Shown here: piece after piece, positions 27,421 to 35,465 of the stretch | Layout: each line of letters begins with the position of its first letter | How positions within the stretch are numbered: the first letter of the stretch is position 1 | Source of the DNA: Candidatus Onthovicinus excrementipullorum | Lineage (GTDB): Bacteria; Bacillota; Clostridia; Oscillospirales; Acutalibacteraceae | Length of the DNA stretch: 64,000 bases | Reading direction: 5' to 3' | Assembly (NCBI GenBank): GCA_018712345.1 | Contig: DVHG01000003.1 | Coordinates: forward strand, 1 to 64,000 | Made by a program: the position numbers and the translations under genes | The notes under the pieces: model-generated | Database searches by the model: none | What the model was told of the DNA's origin: nothing | What the model saw: the letters and a program-made list of their open reading frames with translations, nothing else

Positions 27421-27642
27421 TTCTCCGCAACAGTCCAAATCTTTGATTGGCTTTGTTGCGTGAGGTTATTATAACCTTGTTTTGCATAGGATCAAAAAAG
27501 GTTATTATTACGCGGATCAGGCGCTTTAGCGTCCCGCCGACAGGCGGAGCCGGGCGGAAGCCCGGACCTGATTCAGCGTAACAATGTTCTCCGCAACAGT
27601 CCAAATCTTTGATTTGGCTTTGTTGCGTGAGGTTATTATAAC
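27421..27642. repeat. Intergenic repeat element: two hairpin repeats flanking a cloverleaf
   Basis: Two direct copies of a 55/56-base sequence lie at 27421-27475 and 27587-27642, differing by a single T. Each folds as a hairpin: CGCAACA and CCAAATC pair with GATTTGG and TGTTGCG around TTT (copy 2 perfect, copy 1 lacking one T), followed by GAGGTTATTATAAC. The 111 bases between them hold a four-way junction (listed separately). No open frame crosses the element. It resembles a REP/MITE-type or structured-RNA repeat; the family was not recognised. Confidence 0.75.
27508..27581 (+). ncRNA. Predicted 74-nt four-way-junction cloverleaf
   Basis: Closing stems TTACGC/GCGTAA and ATCAGG/CCTGAT (internal loop GG/TCA) enclose three hairpins: CGC-TTTA-GCG, CCGCC-GACA-GGCGG and CCGGGC-GGAA-GCCCGG (a GNRA loop). 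All pairs are Watson-Crick. It sits exactly between the two copies of the flanking repeat. It does not have tRNA arms or CCA. The strand of any transcript is unknown because the fold works on both strands. Confidence 0.5.
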
Positions 27643-27658
27643 ATATTTTTACCCTTTT

Positions 27659-27674
27659 GTAACACTTTTGTTAC
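27659..27674. repeat. Short palindrome
   Basis: GTAACA-CTTT-TGTTAC, a perfect 6-bp inverted repeat just right of the repeat element; possibly a protein-binding site or part of the element's border. Confidence 0.35.
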
Positions 27675-27703
27675 CTTTTGAAGCGGAAATCATTTGATTG
27701 TAC

Positions 27704-27742
27704 AAAAACCGCCGGATGCATTTGTAACATCTGACGGTTTTT
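27704..27742 (-). terminator. Terminator of the hemolysin III gene
   Basis: Stem AAAAACCG..GGATG / CATCT..CGGTTTTT with a small internal mismatch, 30 bases after the leftward stop; T-run on both strands. Confidence 0.8.
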
Positions 27743-27771
27743 ATGCGTGTTTCTATAAATGTTTTATGGTA

Positions 27772-28458
27772 CTATGCGGCAAGTGGGAGCACATAACAAT
27801 AGATAGATATGAAGTGAAGAATACTGCCGCCCAGCACAAACAGGTGAAAGACAGTGTGGGCGTACGCGATTTTTTTGCCCAAACCGTAAAAAATGGCCCC
27901 CACGGTATAGACGATGCCGCCGAGCAGCAGCAGAATAAACCCGCCGCGCAGCTCTCCGGAAAAGACGGTCAGCAGCGGTTTGATAATAAATACAGTCGTC
28001 CACCCGATGGCGATGTACAGGATCATCTGAAAGACCTTGAATTTTTCAAATCCCACGACTGTTAGGATGATCCCGAGGATGGCGCAGGCCCACGCGATGG
28101 TGAAGAGGGCCCAGCAGGGCCCTGGATAATCCGGGCGCAGCGCGATGAGCATATAGGGGGCAAAGGTCCCTGCGATGAGGAGGAAGATCATGCAGTGATC
28201 GATCACACGCATGACCTTCTTCGTGAAGGAGGTGGCCTTCAACCCGTGATACACACCGGAGCAGGTGTACAGAACAATCAGGGAGAGGCCGTAGATAACG
28301 GCGCTGACAATTGCCCATGCGTTTCCGGTTGGGATCACGCGTACGAGACAGGCGATCAGCGCACCGATGCTCAGTACGGCCCCAAGCGCGTGGGTGACAC
28401 TGTTCCACCGATCTTCCGCGACGGAATAGGATGGGATTTTGATTTCTTGAATAGACAT
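27772..28458 (-). CDS. Hemolysin III family (PAQR-type) membrane protein
   Basis: 228 residues with seven predicted membrane helices. Conserved motifs of the HlyIII/YqfA family are present: NSVTHALGAVLS (first His), SGVYHGLKATSFTKKVMRVIDHCMIFLLIAGTF split over helices 2-3 (His and the Ser/Asp metal site), and HTVFHLFVLGGSILHFI (two His on the last helix). These build a zinc site as in adiponectin receptors. Members are implicated in membrane homeostasis; toxicity is not established for most. The start at ATG 28458 has AGGTG upstream. It is a single-gene unit. Confidence 0.9.
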   Translation of the reverse strand: MSIQEIKIPSYSVAEDRWNSVTHALGAVLSIGALIACLVRVIPTGNAWAIVSAVIYGLSLIVLYTCSGVYHGLKATSFTKKVMRVIDHCMIFLLIAGTFAPYMLIALRPDYPGPCWALFTIAWACAILGIILTVVGFEKFKVFQMILYIAIGWTTVFIIKPLLTVFSGELRGGFILLLLGGIVYTVGAIFYGLGKKIAYAHTVFHLFVLGGSILHFISIYCYVLPLAA

Positions 28459-28568
28459 AAAAAACACCTGCCTCATCGGATCTGTTACTATCATATCCAA
28501 ATACACGGAAGATGTCAATACAAAAACTGTATAATAAACAAAAAATATTTAATATGTAGTTTTTAATA

Positions 28569-29459
28569 CTATGTAATCACACCGGACAGATCAAAGGGCG
28601 GAATATATTCTTCCTTTGCGCTGGAGAGCTCCTGAATATATCCCTCAGTCAAGTCTAATTCCAACATCCGGTCAAATACACGGTCGTATTCCGCTTGGGT
28701 CAGCCTGCGCTGCAGCTCCGGAAAACGGGAGAGATCCCCGCACGGCGTATATTGGGACATCACACTTACGGGAACCGTATGGGGCAGATTTTGGGCAATC
28801 CACTCAAGTACGCGCAGGGAGTTCTCCACCTGACCCGGCAGGATCAGGTGGCGCACGATCAGCCCGGAGTACATGATTACGTCAGCGTCATAAACGGGGT
28901 CTCCCACCTGTTCATACATGGCCAGGATAGCCGCCGAGGCGTATTCAAAGTAATCCGCCGCACCGGAATATTTTTGGCCGAGGGCCGCATCCACATATTT
29001 CAGATCGGGCAGATAGATATCCACATAGCCCTTGAGCGCACGGATCGTCTCGGCCTTTTCGTATCCGCCGCAGTTGTAGACGATTGGAACAGACGGCCGA
29101 TATTGATCCAGCACCCGCATGATCTGCCGGGTATAGTGCGTGGGATTGACCAGATTGATGTTGTGCGCGCCCTCCGCCTCCAGCCGTTTCATCATACGGA
29201 TGAGATTTTCATCTGAGACGGGGGCGCCGAAGCCCTCATGGCTGATCTTAAAATTTTGGCAGTAGACGCAGCGCAGGGAACAGCCGGAAAAGAATACGGC
29301 CCCGGAACCGCGTTCCCCGCTGATGCAGGGCTCCTCCCAGTAGTGCTTCTCGCACCGTGCAATTTTAAATGTCTCGCCCATGCCGCAGACCCCGCTGCCG
29401 TGTGTCCCGGAACGCACGGCAGCACAGCTGCGCGGGCAGATGCTGCATCTGTCACGCAT
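28569..29459 (-). CDS. Radical SAM protein of the PflX (COG1313) type
   Basis: 296 residues. The radical SAM cysteines are in SGCSLRCVYCQNF (CxxxCxxC) around residues 58-66. A second N-terminal group CSICPRSC...GVCG (residues 5-26) is typical of PflX-like proteins and could bind another metal. The sequence NLVNPTHYTRQIM and the downstream VDIYLPDLKYVD also match this family, which is related to pyruvate formate-lyase activating enzymes but has no proven substrate. Its ATG overlaps the stop of the metallophosphoesterase gene upstream (TGATG), so they are translationally coupled. Confidence 0.85.
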   Translation of the reverse strand: MRDRCSICPRSCAAVRSGTHGSGVCGMGETFKIARCEKHYWEEPCISGERGSGAVFFSGCSLRCVYCQNFKISHEGFGAPVSDENLIRMMKRLEAEGAHNINLVNPTHYTRQIMRVLDQYRPSVPIVYNCGGYEKAETIRALKGYVDIYLPDLKYVDAALGQKYSGAADYFEYASAAILAMYEQVGDPVYDADVIMYSGLIVRHLILPGQVENSLRVLEWIAQNLPHTVPVSVMSQYTPCGDLSRFPELQRRLTQAEYDRVFDRMLELDLTEGYIQELSSAKEEYIPPFDLSGVIT

Positions 29460-30832
29460 CAGATTCCATATCCAATCTTTAAAACTGCGTTGTTGTCCGG
29501 GATTCCGCCGTTATGCAGCAGGGCTCTCAAGACCTCGGGCAGCTGATCGATCAATTTGACATCGGGCGCGACCTTTTTCAGCTTTGCGGCGAGCTTGTCC
29601 GCAGCCGGAACGACAGCCTGATAGACCGGTGTATCCGGGGAGTAGGGCGGGTCTCCGGCATAGAGGTAGCAGATCATTTCCAGCACCAGATCCTTGACCA
29701 GCATATCCTTCACGGATGGGTCCACCGGTACACGCGCAATTCTGCCAAGACGACCAAGGGTGAACGTGTCCAGGATGCGGCCCACCACCTTCAGCAGCGG
29801 GCGCAGCTTATCGACCGTGGCGGCGCTCATGCTGAAGCCCCTGGCAAGCTCTTTGAAGTGCTCAATATCGTGGCCGACGGAGTAGAGAATATCCCGGATC
29901 ATATATTCAAAATGATCCTTCAGATACTCGTTCACCGTCTTACCGCCCAGATCCCAGTCAAAGGAGTCGATGTGCTCCGTGACGATTTCCGCCTTTCCCG
30001 GCGTAAACGTCACTTTGCGGATCGGGTTGGGATATCCCACTACAGATCCCGTGTTGACTTCATAGAACACATTCCCTTTTTCCGTGGTGATCTGATTGAT
30101 GTGCTGCATGTGCGTGTGGCCGGTGAAGATCAGGTCCACGCCGGCGTCGGCAAAACGGCGCGCCACGGCGTCGTGATTGAATATCATATCCTTTTCCGAG
30201 AACAGCGGGTAGACGGGCGACGGCGGGAGCACCGGGTGATGGGACATGACAAAGATATAATCCCCGGCTTCGTGCGCCTTTTCAATCTGGTCCATATACC
30301 AGCGGACCGTCTCCGTCGTGGCGCCGCTGAAGGAACGCAGATTGCCGTCGTCGTTCAGTGCCAGCAGCCGGATGCCGGGCGCAAGCTGGGAGACGTAGGA
30401 CTGGCTCTCCGGCTCATAGGCAATGGCATCACTGAATCCATAAGGCGCATACAGAGTGGGGAGGATCTCACGATTGACCCCCTCAACCACGAGCTTTTGA
30501 TCGCCCGAATAACCATCGGGTTTCTCCTTGACATCGTGGGAGGCGGTGATCAGCCGTACTTTTTTTCCGGCGGCTGTCAGGCGGCGCAGCTTCTGTTCAA
30601 ATTCGATATGGCTGGCCTTCTGGCCGTTGTGTGTTATATCGCCCGCAATTAAAACGGTGTCAATCTCCCGGTCTGCAATGAGCTTATCAATCACAGCGTC
30701 CAGAATGGGCCCTGTCTCCGCCAGGCACTTCTGGTCTGCGTGGCTGCACGCCTCGTACGCCTTTCCCGTGATGCCCAGGGACTGTGCGTAATAGTGGATA
30801 TCCGTAATCAGGTAAAAAGAAAAACTGTCCAT
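29459..30832 (-). CDS. Metallophosphoesterase with helical C-terminal extension
   Basis: 457 residues, no signal peptide. Phosphoesterase blocks: LITDIHYYAQ (DxH), IAGDITHNGQ (GD), LITASHDVKEK, where the usual GNHD is ASHD, MSHHPVLPP and FTGHTHMQHIN. The active-site Asn replaced by Ser could lower or alter activity. The last ~180 residues are mostly helical and of unknown function. It is the first gene of a two-gene leftward unit with the PflX-type protein. Substrate unknown; related clostridial proteins are annotated only as metallophosphoesterases. Confidence 0.8.
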   Translation of the reverse strand: MDSFSFYLITDIHYYAQSLGITGKAYEACSHADQKCLAETGPILDAVIDKLIADREIDTVLIAGDITHNGQKASHIEFEQKLRRLTAAGKKVRLITASHDVKEKPDGYSGDQKLVVEGVNREILPTLYAPYGFSDAIAYEPESQSYVSQLAPGIRLLALNDDGNLRSFSGATTETVRWYMDQIEKAHEAGDYIFVMSHHPVLPPSPVYPLFSEKDMIFNHDAVARRFADAGVDLIFTGHTHMQHINQITTEKGNVFYEVNTGSVVGYPNPIRKVTFTPGKAEIVTEHIDSFDWDLGGKTVNEYLKDHFEYMIRDILYSVGHDIEHFKELARGFSMSAATVDKLRPLLKVVGRILDTFTLGRLGRIARVPVDPSVKDMLVKDLVLEMICYLYAGDPPYSPDTPVYQAVVPAADKLAAKLKKVAPDVKLIDQLPEVLRALLHNGGIPDNNAVLKIGYGI

Positions 30833-30945
30833 AACTGCCTCCCTTTTTGTGTAATAAGGATATTTTTTGTTTACCCTTAAGTATAATACAGGCGGAAGAG
30901 CCGCGTCAATACATCATTGTAATAAAGTTTTGCGTCTACAGGGGC

Positions 30946-30975
30946 TTGAAAAAGTGGGGCCCGGCAGTTTATAAT
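30946..30975 (+). promoter_or_regulatory. Promoter of the esterase gene
   Basis: TTGAAA (30946-30951) and TATAAT (30970-30975), 18-base spacer, about 38 bases before the start codon. Confidence 0.65.
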
Positions 30976-31012
30976 GAAGGCAGAGTGATTGAACTGTTGA
31001 GGGGAGATTAGA

Positions 31013-31894
31013 ATGAGTATTGTCGCAAAGCTCGGCCCCCGCGTCTGGGCCAAGGTTGAAGCCGCTGATAACAAACGCATCAGCAGTCAGACACTACCGG
31101 AGGGAGTGCAGGCAGTGCTGGACGTGCCCTATCTGGAGGATGGGGCAAAGGAACATCTGCTGGATATTTATACACCGGACGATTTTGAAAAGCCGCTGCC
31201 GCTGATTATCGATATCCACGGCGGCGGGCTGATGTACGGGTATAAGGAGATCAACAAGAACTTCTGCTACCATCTGGCGCGCGATGGGTTCATGGTCATC
31301 AGCATCAATTACCGCCTGGTGCCGAACGTCCTGTACGGGGATCAGGTGCGCGATGTGCTGGCTGCATTCAGATGGATCGCACAGCACGGCGCAGAGTACG
31401 GCTGCGATATGGAGCGCGTCTTTGTGGCGGGGGATTCTGCGGGCGGCCAGCTCTGTGCCCACTGCACGCTGGTCAATAACTGCCCTGAGCTGCGGCAGAT
31501 CTACCGCGTGGAGGAGAGCGGCCTGAACATCCGCGGTGTGGCGCTGATCTGCTGTATGTACAGCCGTAAAGGGAAATGTGCTTTTATAAACGGGGCGGCG
31601 TTCGGCAAGCGGTACCGCAAACATCCGGAGTACGAGGGCACGGACTTAAAAAAATATCTCTCCGCCGATTATTTCCCGCCGGCGTACATCGTCACCAGCG
31701 ATCAGGACTTCATTCAGGAGGGCTCCGTCTATATGGAGCAGCTCCTGCGGGAAAAGGGAATCCGCCACCGCTTCCGTAACTGGGGGTACAATAAGCAGGA
31801 GCCGATCGAGCATGTGTTCAATGTGGCATATCCCGACCGTGAGGAGAGCGTGCAGACAAACCATGAGATTACAGACTTTTTTAAAGAGATATAG
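31013..31894 (+). CDS. Alpha/beta hydrolase, HSL/acetyl-esterase type
   Basis: 293 residues. DIHGGGLMYGYKE is the oxyanion HGGG motif, and FVAGDSAGGQLCAH holds the nucleophile (GDSAG), the pair defining the hormone-sensitive-lipase (Aes) family. The acid is probably in ITSDQDFIQEG-like VTSDQDF and the His in EPIEHVFNV. Likely a cytoplasmic carboxylesterase on short acyl or acetylated sugars. GGGGAG precedes the ATG. It is a single-gene unit between its own promoter and a strong terminator. Confidence 0.85.
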   Translation: MSIVAKLGPRVWAKVEAADNKRISSQTLPEGVQAVLDVPYLEDGAKEHLLDIYTPDDFEKPLPLIIDIHGGGLMYGYKEINKNFCYHLARDGFMVISINYRLVPNVLYGDQVRDVLAAFRWIAQHGAEYGCDMERVFVAGDSAGGQLCAHCTLVNNCPELRQIYRVEESGLNIRGVALICCMYSRKGKCAFINGAAFGKRYRKHPEYEGTDLKKYLSADYFPPAYIVTSDQDFIQEGSVYMEQLLREKGIRHRFRNWGYNKQEPIEHVFNVAYPDREESVQTNHEITDFFKEI

Positions 31895-31930
31895 CAGAGA
31901 TATAGTAATGTTATTCTGGAAACTCTAAAA

Positions 31931-31972
31931 ACATATCCCGAAACCAGTTAATGGTTTCGGGATATGTTTTTA
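31931..31972. terminator. Bidirectional terminator
   Basis: Perfect 16-bp stem ACATATCCCGAAACCA / TGGTTTCGGGATATGT, loop GTTAA, with A-run and T-run flanks, between the esterase and the leftward secreted-protein gene. Confidence 0.92.
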
Positions 31973-32009
31973 TGTGTTAAGCACTCATTTGACGAAAAAA
32001 ATTATAGGT

Positions 32010-32705
32010 TTATGCAGGACAATACGCCTCGTACCATATGCGCCAACCCTTACTTGTGACTGTATACTCACGGAACCATTTTGTATATTTTTCGGTAAGA
32101 TCTCCCCATACTTGGACATAATATGTCCGCCCGGTATCGATGCGTTGTACCTGACAATTTGTTTGATCCCAATTTACACCTTTTCCAGAATAGAGACGGC
32201 TGTTTTTGGCTACTACAGCTCCCCAAAGATAGCGCTTGTAATAATCGTTATATACACGTTCCCCAACAACTGTACAAAGAATAGTAGTGCCATTGGGGTA
32301 GTAAGATCCGATTGTCTGATAATATTGTACCGAATAGGTAGGTGTAGCAGACAATGTCTTTTGGGGAATTATATTTTTTTTAAATTTTTCAGAATTGGCA
32401 ATTTCTTTTTCGGCCTTATCTGCAAGTCGATGATTTTCTTCAAGCGCCTTTTGGCCAGCAATGAGGTGATTTTCTAGATCTTTTAGTTCTTCAGCAACTT
32501 GTTCCGAGGATAAAGTGGTATGATCTGGAGCAGTAGAAGAGACAGTGACTGTGACGCCATATTTTTCCCCTAAAGACCGTACGGCTTCAGAAAAGGACTC
32601 CTCAGAATAATTGTTGTCTGAAGATGCAGCGATGGTTGTAGTGGTTAAAGAAAGCATAAAGCAACTTGCCAGAAATAAACTAATAACACATTTATTTTTT
32701 TTCAT
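32010..32705 (-). CDS. Secreted protein of unknown function
   Basis: 231 residues, not recognised. A signal peptide is clear: MKKNK, a hydrophobic run to about residue 25 and a likely AxA cleavage near TIAASS. The mature N-terminal half is charged and helical (possible coiled coil, residues 60-105), and the C-terminal half is rich in Tyr and Trp with a repeated-beta look (YYPNGTTILCTVVGERVYN). It has two cysteines in the mature part. Codon use is markedly AT-rich. Its start overlaps the end of the HAAS-domain gene by 14 bases, so it belongs to the PadR cassette; its export and regulation are probably linked to that regulator. Confidence 0.75.
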   Translation of the reverse strand: MKKNKCVISLFLASCFMLSLTTTTIAASSDNNYSEESFSEAVRSLGEKYGVTVTVSSTAPDHTTLSSEQVAEELKDLENHLIAGQKALEENHRLADKAEKEIANSEKFKKNIIPQKTLSATPTYSVQYYQTIGSYYPNGTTILCTVVGERVYNDYYKRYLWGAVVAKNSRLYSGKGVNWDQTNCQVQRIDTGRTYYVQVWGDLTEKYTKWFREYTVTSKGWRIWYEAYCPA

Positions 32706-33210
32706 TTTTTCTCACCCTTTTTTGTTTGATTTTTTCTGTAATGTAATAAAGAGTACTTAACACAAATAGACTGAGAGGGATGCAAGTATATTTATAGTAA
32801 GGTCTTAAAATTTCAAACAATGTGAGAGGTCTACTTGTTGTTTCGATTATTGCAGGTCCTGATACTCCTCCCACTTGAGAAATGGAACCATCTGCCGGGA
32901 GAACGAGAATGCTGATGAGAATTACTCCTAAAAATAGCAGTGATGCAACAAGAGAAGCGATAGCTACAAACTTAACAATCTTATATGTTTTCTTCTTCTG
33001 AAAAAAAATATCGTTTTTGTATGTGTCATTGTAACTGTTTGCCATCTCTGCTGGTGATCCCATGCGTTTTAAAATATTCTCAATAGATTCTCCTTTTTCA
33101 AGTGCATATTCGATTTCTGTACGGAGTCCATTAATGATACGCTCTCTATTTTTTTTATCGACATGTAGGCGAATACGTACATTTGCCAGATATTTTTCAT
33201 CGGCTTTCAT
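32692..33210 (-). CDS. HAAS/DUF1700-type membrane protein
   Basis: 172 residues. The N-terminal 70 residues (RLHVDKKNRERIINGLRTEI, then KGESIENILKRMGSPAEMA) match the helical HAAS/DUF1700 domain often found beside PadR regulators. Two hydrophobic helices follow (about 75-100 and 137-155), separated by an extracytoplasmic Gly/Ser/Pro loop of about 35 residues. Such pairs are thought to form signalling units with PadR, but no direct mechanism is shown. Starts inside the padR stop (4-base overlap). AT-rich like its neighbours. Confidence 0.75.
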   Translation of the reverse strand: MKADEKYLANVRIRLHVDKKNRERIINGLRTEIEYALEKGESIENILKRMGSPAEMANSYNDTYKNDIFFQKKKTYKIVKFVAIASLVASLLFLGVILISILVLPADGSISQVGGVSGPAIIETTSRPLTLFEILRPYYKYTCIPLSLFVLSTLYYITEKIKQKRVRKNEKK

Positions 33211-33551
33211 TGCTGTTCCTCCTCCACGATGTAGTCTAAAAAAAAGTTTACTTTACTGGTAAAACCATTCCAGCGGCTTTTCATCTCGTATAGCTTTTGT
33301 AATCCACTTTCCGTAATATGGAAATCTTTTTTTTGATTGCCATTAGGTACGGACTTAATATATCCAGCATCCTCCAGCCGATAAAAAACTGGATAAACAG
33401 ATCCTTCGCGGGCTCCGGAAAAGTAAGGAGAACCCTCAGTATTTAGAATAGCCATTATCTCCCCGCCGTACATCGGCTTCTTGGAAAGCAATGACAAAAA
33501 AATCATCTCGAAGGTGCCCCTCTTTAATTGCTGCAGATAAGCGTCTCCCAT
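33207..33551 (-). CDS. PadR-family transcriptional regulator
   Basis: 114 residues. LKRGTFEMIFLSLLSKKPMYGGEIM, split by the usual helix 1-2 turn, then EGSVYPVFYRLEDAGYIKS are PadR landmarks (winged helix, wing, and YP-x-L-x-x-LE). The last ~25 residues would form the dimerisation helix. AAGGAG is 9 bases before ATG 33551; an upstream extension lies in the promoter. First gene of the leftward PadR / HAAS / secreted-protein cassette, with overlapping genes throughout. Confidence 0.88.
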   Translation of the reverse strand: MGDAYLQQLKRGTFEMIFLSLLSKKPMYGGEIMAILNTEGSPYFSGAREGSVYPVFYRLEDAGYIKSVPNGNQKKDFHITESGLQKLYEMKSRWNGFTSKVNFFLDYIVEEEQQ

Positions 33552-33591
33552 GCATTTATTCTCCTTAGCGGTACTTATTAGTTTCACTAAT

Positions 33592-33620
33592 ATACTATAC
33601 TATAGTGTGTACCTTGTCAA
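33592..33620 (-). promoter_or_regulatory. Promoter and likely PadR operator
   Basis: Minus strand: TTGACA (33620-33615), then a TATA-rich palindromic run including ACTATAGT (33606-33599) and a second overlapping copy of CTATA; the best -10 is TATAGT (spacer 15) or TAGTAT (spacer 17). The overlap of palindrome and -10 suggests autorepression by the PadR protein. Confidence 0.55.
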
Positions 33621-33662
33621 TATGTTTTTCAATATTTTCCCGAATATTCTATATGTTTTTTA

Positions 33663-33691
33663 TTGACGTAAGCATTAAAAAGAGGTATGAT
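33663..33691 (+). promoter_or_regulatory. Promoter of the Crp/Fnr-ABC transporter unit
   Basis: TTGACG (33663-33668) and TATGAT (33686-33691), 17-base spacer. An ATG at 33687 lies within the -10, so translation must start downstream, at 33729. Confidence 0.75.
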
Positions 33692-33728
33692 TAAAGTGTC
33701 CCAAATGATACAGAATGGCGGTGAACCC

Positions 33729-34382
33729 ATGCTCGATGAACAGGAAATGCGGATTCTTTTTTCCAGTGCACTTTTTAAAAATGGAAACAGTAGCGCGATG
33801 ATGGGGGATCTCGGCCTGTGCAAGGTCCACAGATATCAGAAGGGCACATATATTTTCTCCCGCGAAGCAAATCCCCGGGCGCTGGGTGTTATTCTCAGCG
33901 GTACCGCCCAAGTTGAGAAAGGGACCCAAGACCACCTGATCGTAATGAGCCGCCTGCTTCAGGGTGATGTGTTCGGCGCCGTCTCCCTATATGCATCCAG
34001 CGAGCGGTACGTCACGGCGATCAGGGCGGTTACGCCGGTAACGGCGCTGATCATCCCCAAGCGGATTATGGATAAACTGATCCGCACCTACCCGGAGATT
34101 GCCGTCAACTATCTCACCTATCTGAGTGAGCGGATCTATTTTCTCAACCGCCGGATCGACAGCTTTACCGGTGGTTCGGCTGTCCAGCGGCTGGCCGGTT
34201 ACTTTTTGATGTCGGAGGCCGATACCTCCGGCGTTCCGGCCGCTCATCTGGCCTCCGCGCTCGATATCGGGCGCGCCTCGCTCTACCGCGCCTTTGAGGA
34301 GCTGGAGCAGGCGGGGGCCATCCGCCGGGACGGGAAGCTAATCACGGTCCTGTCGCGGGAAAAACTGCAGCAGTATCTGTAA
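33729..34382 (+). CDS. Crp/Fnr-family transcriptional regulator
   Basis: 217 residues. An N-terminal cyclic-nucleotide-binding-like beta barrel (GTYIFSREANPRALGVILSG, LLQGDVFGAVSL) is followed by a long dimer helix and a C-terminal winged helix with the recognition helix in IGRASLYRAFEELEQ. It lacks the cysteine cluster of FNR and the canonical cAMP residues, so the signal is unknown. GGCGGTG precedes ATG 33729. The ABC importer begins 42 bases after the stop with no terminator, so the regulator probably controls, and is co-transcribed with, that transporter. Confidence 0.85.
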   Translation: MLDEQEMRILFSSALFKNGNSSAMMGDLGLCKVHRYQKGTYIFSREANPRALGVILSGTAQVEKGTQDHLIVMSRLLQGDVFGAVSLYASSERYVTAIRAVTPVTALIIPKRIMDKLIRTYPEIAVNYLTYLSERIYFLNRRIDSFTGGSAVQRLAGYFLMSEADTSGVPAAHLASALDIGRASLYRAFEELEQAGAIRRDGKLITVLSREKLQQYL

Positions 34383-34424
34383 ATCTTGGCGGGGAACCGC
34401 CTGAAGTATAGGAGTGCATGAAAG

Positions 34425-35465
34425 ATGAAAAAAGTAAAAGCTCTATTGTCGGCAGCCACGGCGGCAGTCCTGGCGCTCTCGCTGTTCGGCTGCGCCGTGA
34501 AGGATGCGGGCAATGATCCCGCCCAGAGCTCGGATCCTGCAGTGCAGGGGATCGAGATGTCTGTTGCAGCGCTGAAAGGCCCGACCGGAATCGGTATGGT
34601 CAAGCTGATGCAGGATTCCGATGCGGGTACCACAACTAACAAGTATTCGTTCCAGGTATTCGACTCCCCGGATAACGTTGTGGCGGCAGTGTCCAACGTG
34701 GACAATCCGGTTCAGGTGGCCGCTGTGCCAGTCAATGTGGCTGCTTCCCTTTACAATAAGACAAATGGCAAGATTCAGGTTGCCGCAATCAACACGCTTG
34801 GCACGCTGTTCCTGCTGGAGAATGGCGATTCCATCCAGTCCGTGGCCGATCTGAAGGGAAAGACGATCTATGTCTCCGGCCAGGGTGCGACCCCTGAGTA
34901 TGTCCTCGATTATATCCTGACCTCCAATGGGATTGATCCGGATAAAGATGTCGATATCCAGTTCGTGGCGGATCACGCCACCCTCGCCACCATGATGGTT
35001 GCCGGGGAGGCCGATATCGCCCTGCTGCCGCAGCCGAACGTCACCACCGTACTTACACAGGCGCAGGATGTCCGGATCGCACTCGATCTGACCAAGGTTT
35101 GGGATGACACGAATAAGGTCAATGGTAAAGAGGGCCAGCTCTCCATGGGATGCATCATCGTCAATAAGGAGTTTGCAGAGCAGAACAAGGCTGCGTTCAA
35201 CAAATTCCTGGATGAGTATAAGACGTCCGTGGAATATGTCACCAATGAGACCAACCTTGACGCTGCCGCACAGCTGTGCGAGACCTATGGAATTATCCCG
35301 AAGGCCGCTGTTGCCAAGAAGGCTATTCCAGACTGCAACATCACGTATATTGAGGGCGCGGAGATGAAGCAGAACATGCAGCAGAATCTTCAGATTCTCT
35401 TTGACGCAAACCCAAAATCGATCGGAGGAACCATGCCTGATGACGCTTTCTACTACACCCGGTAA
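34425..35465 (+). CDS. ABC transporter substrate-binding lipoprotein (NitT/TauT-like)
   Basis: 346 residues. A lipoprotein signal peptide ends in LSLFGCAVK (lipobox cysteine about residue 23). The mature protein has the periplasmic-binding fold of the NMT1/SsuA group: AALKGPTGIGMVKLM, VAAVPVNVAASLYNK, DLKGKTIYVSGQGATPEYVLDYIL and MMVAGEADIALLPQPNVT. Relatives bind sulfonates, nitrate, thiamine precursors or riboflavin; the ligand here cannot be named. It is anchored to the outer face of the membrane and pairs with the permease and ATPase that follow. Confidence 0.88.
   Translation: MKKVKALLSAATAAVLALSLFGCAVKDAGNDPAQSSDPAVQGIEMSVAALKGPTGIGMVKLMQDSDAGTTTNKYSFQVFDSPDNVVAAVSNVDNPVQVAAVPVNVAASLYNKTNGKIQVAAINTLGTLFLLENGDSIQSVADLKGKTIYVSGQGATPEYVLDYILTSNGIDPDKDVDIQFVADHATLATMMVAGEADIALLPQPNVTTVLTQAQDVRIALDLTKVWDDTNKVNGKEGQLSMGCIIVNKEFAEQNKAAFNKFLDEYKTSVEYVTNETNLDAAAQLCETYGIIPKAAVAKKAIPDCNITYIEGAEMKQNMQQNLQILFDANPKSIGGTMPDDAFYYTR

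Noticed and set aside
29513..30652. 379-codon plus-strand frame opposite the metallophosphoesterase
   Set aside because: Antisense shadow; the minus-strand protein has clear motifs.
33642..33649. GAATATTC palindrome as a Crp/Fnr site
   Set aside because: Too short and unlike the TTGAT-N4-ATCAA type consensus; no basis to assign it.
34389..34402. GGCGG-GGAA-CCGCC hairpin between the Crp/Fnr gene and the binding protein
   Set aside because: Too short, no T-tract, and it lies in a likely co-transcribed gap.
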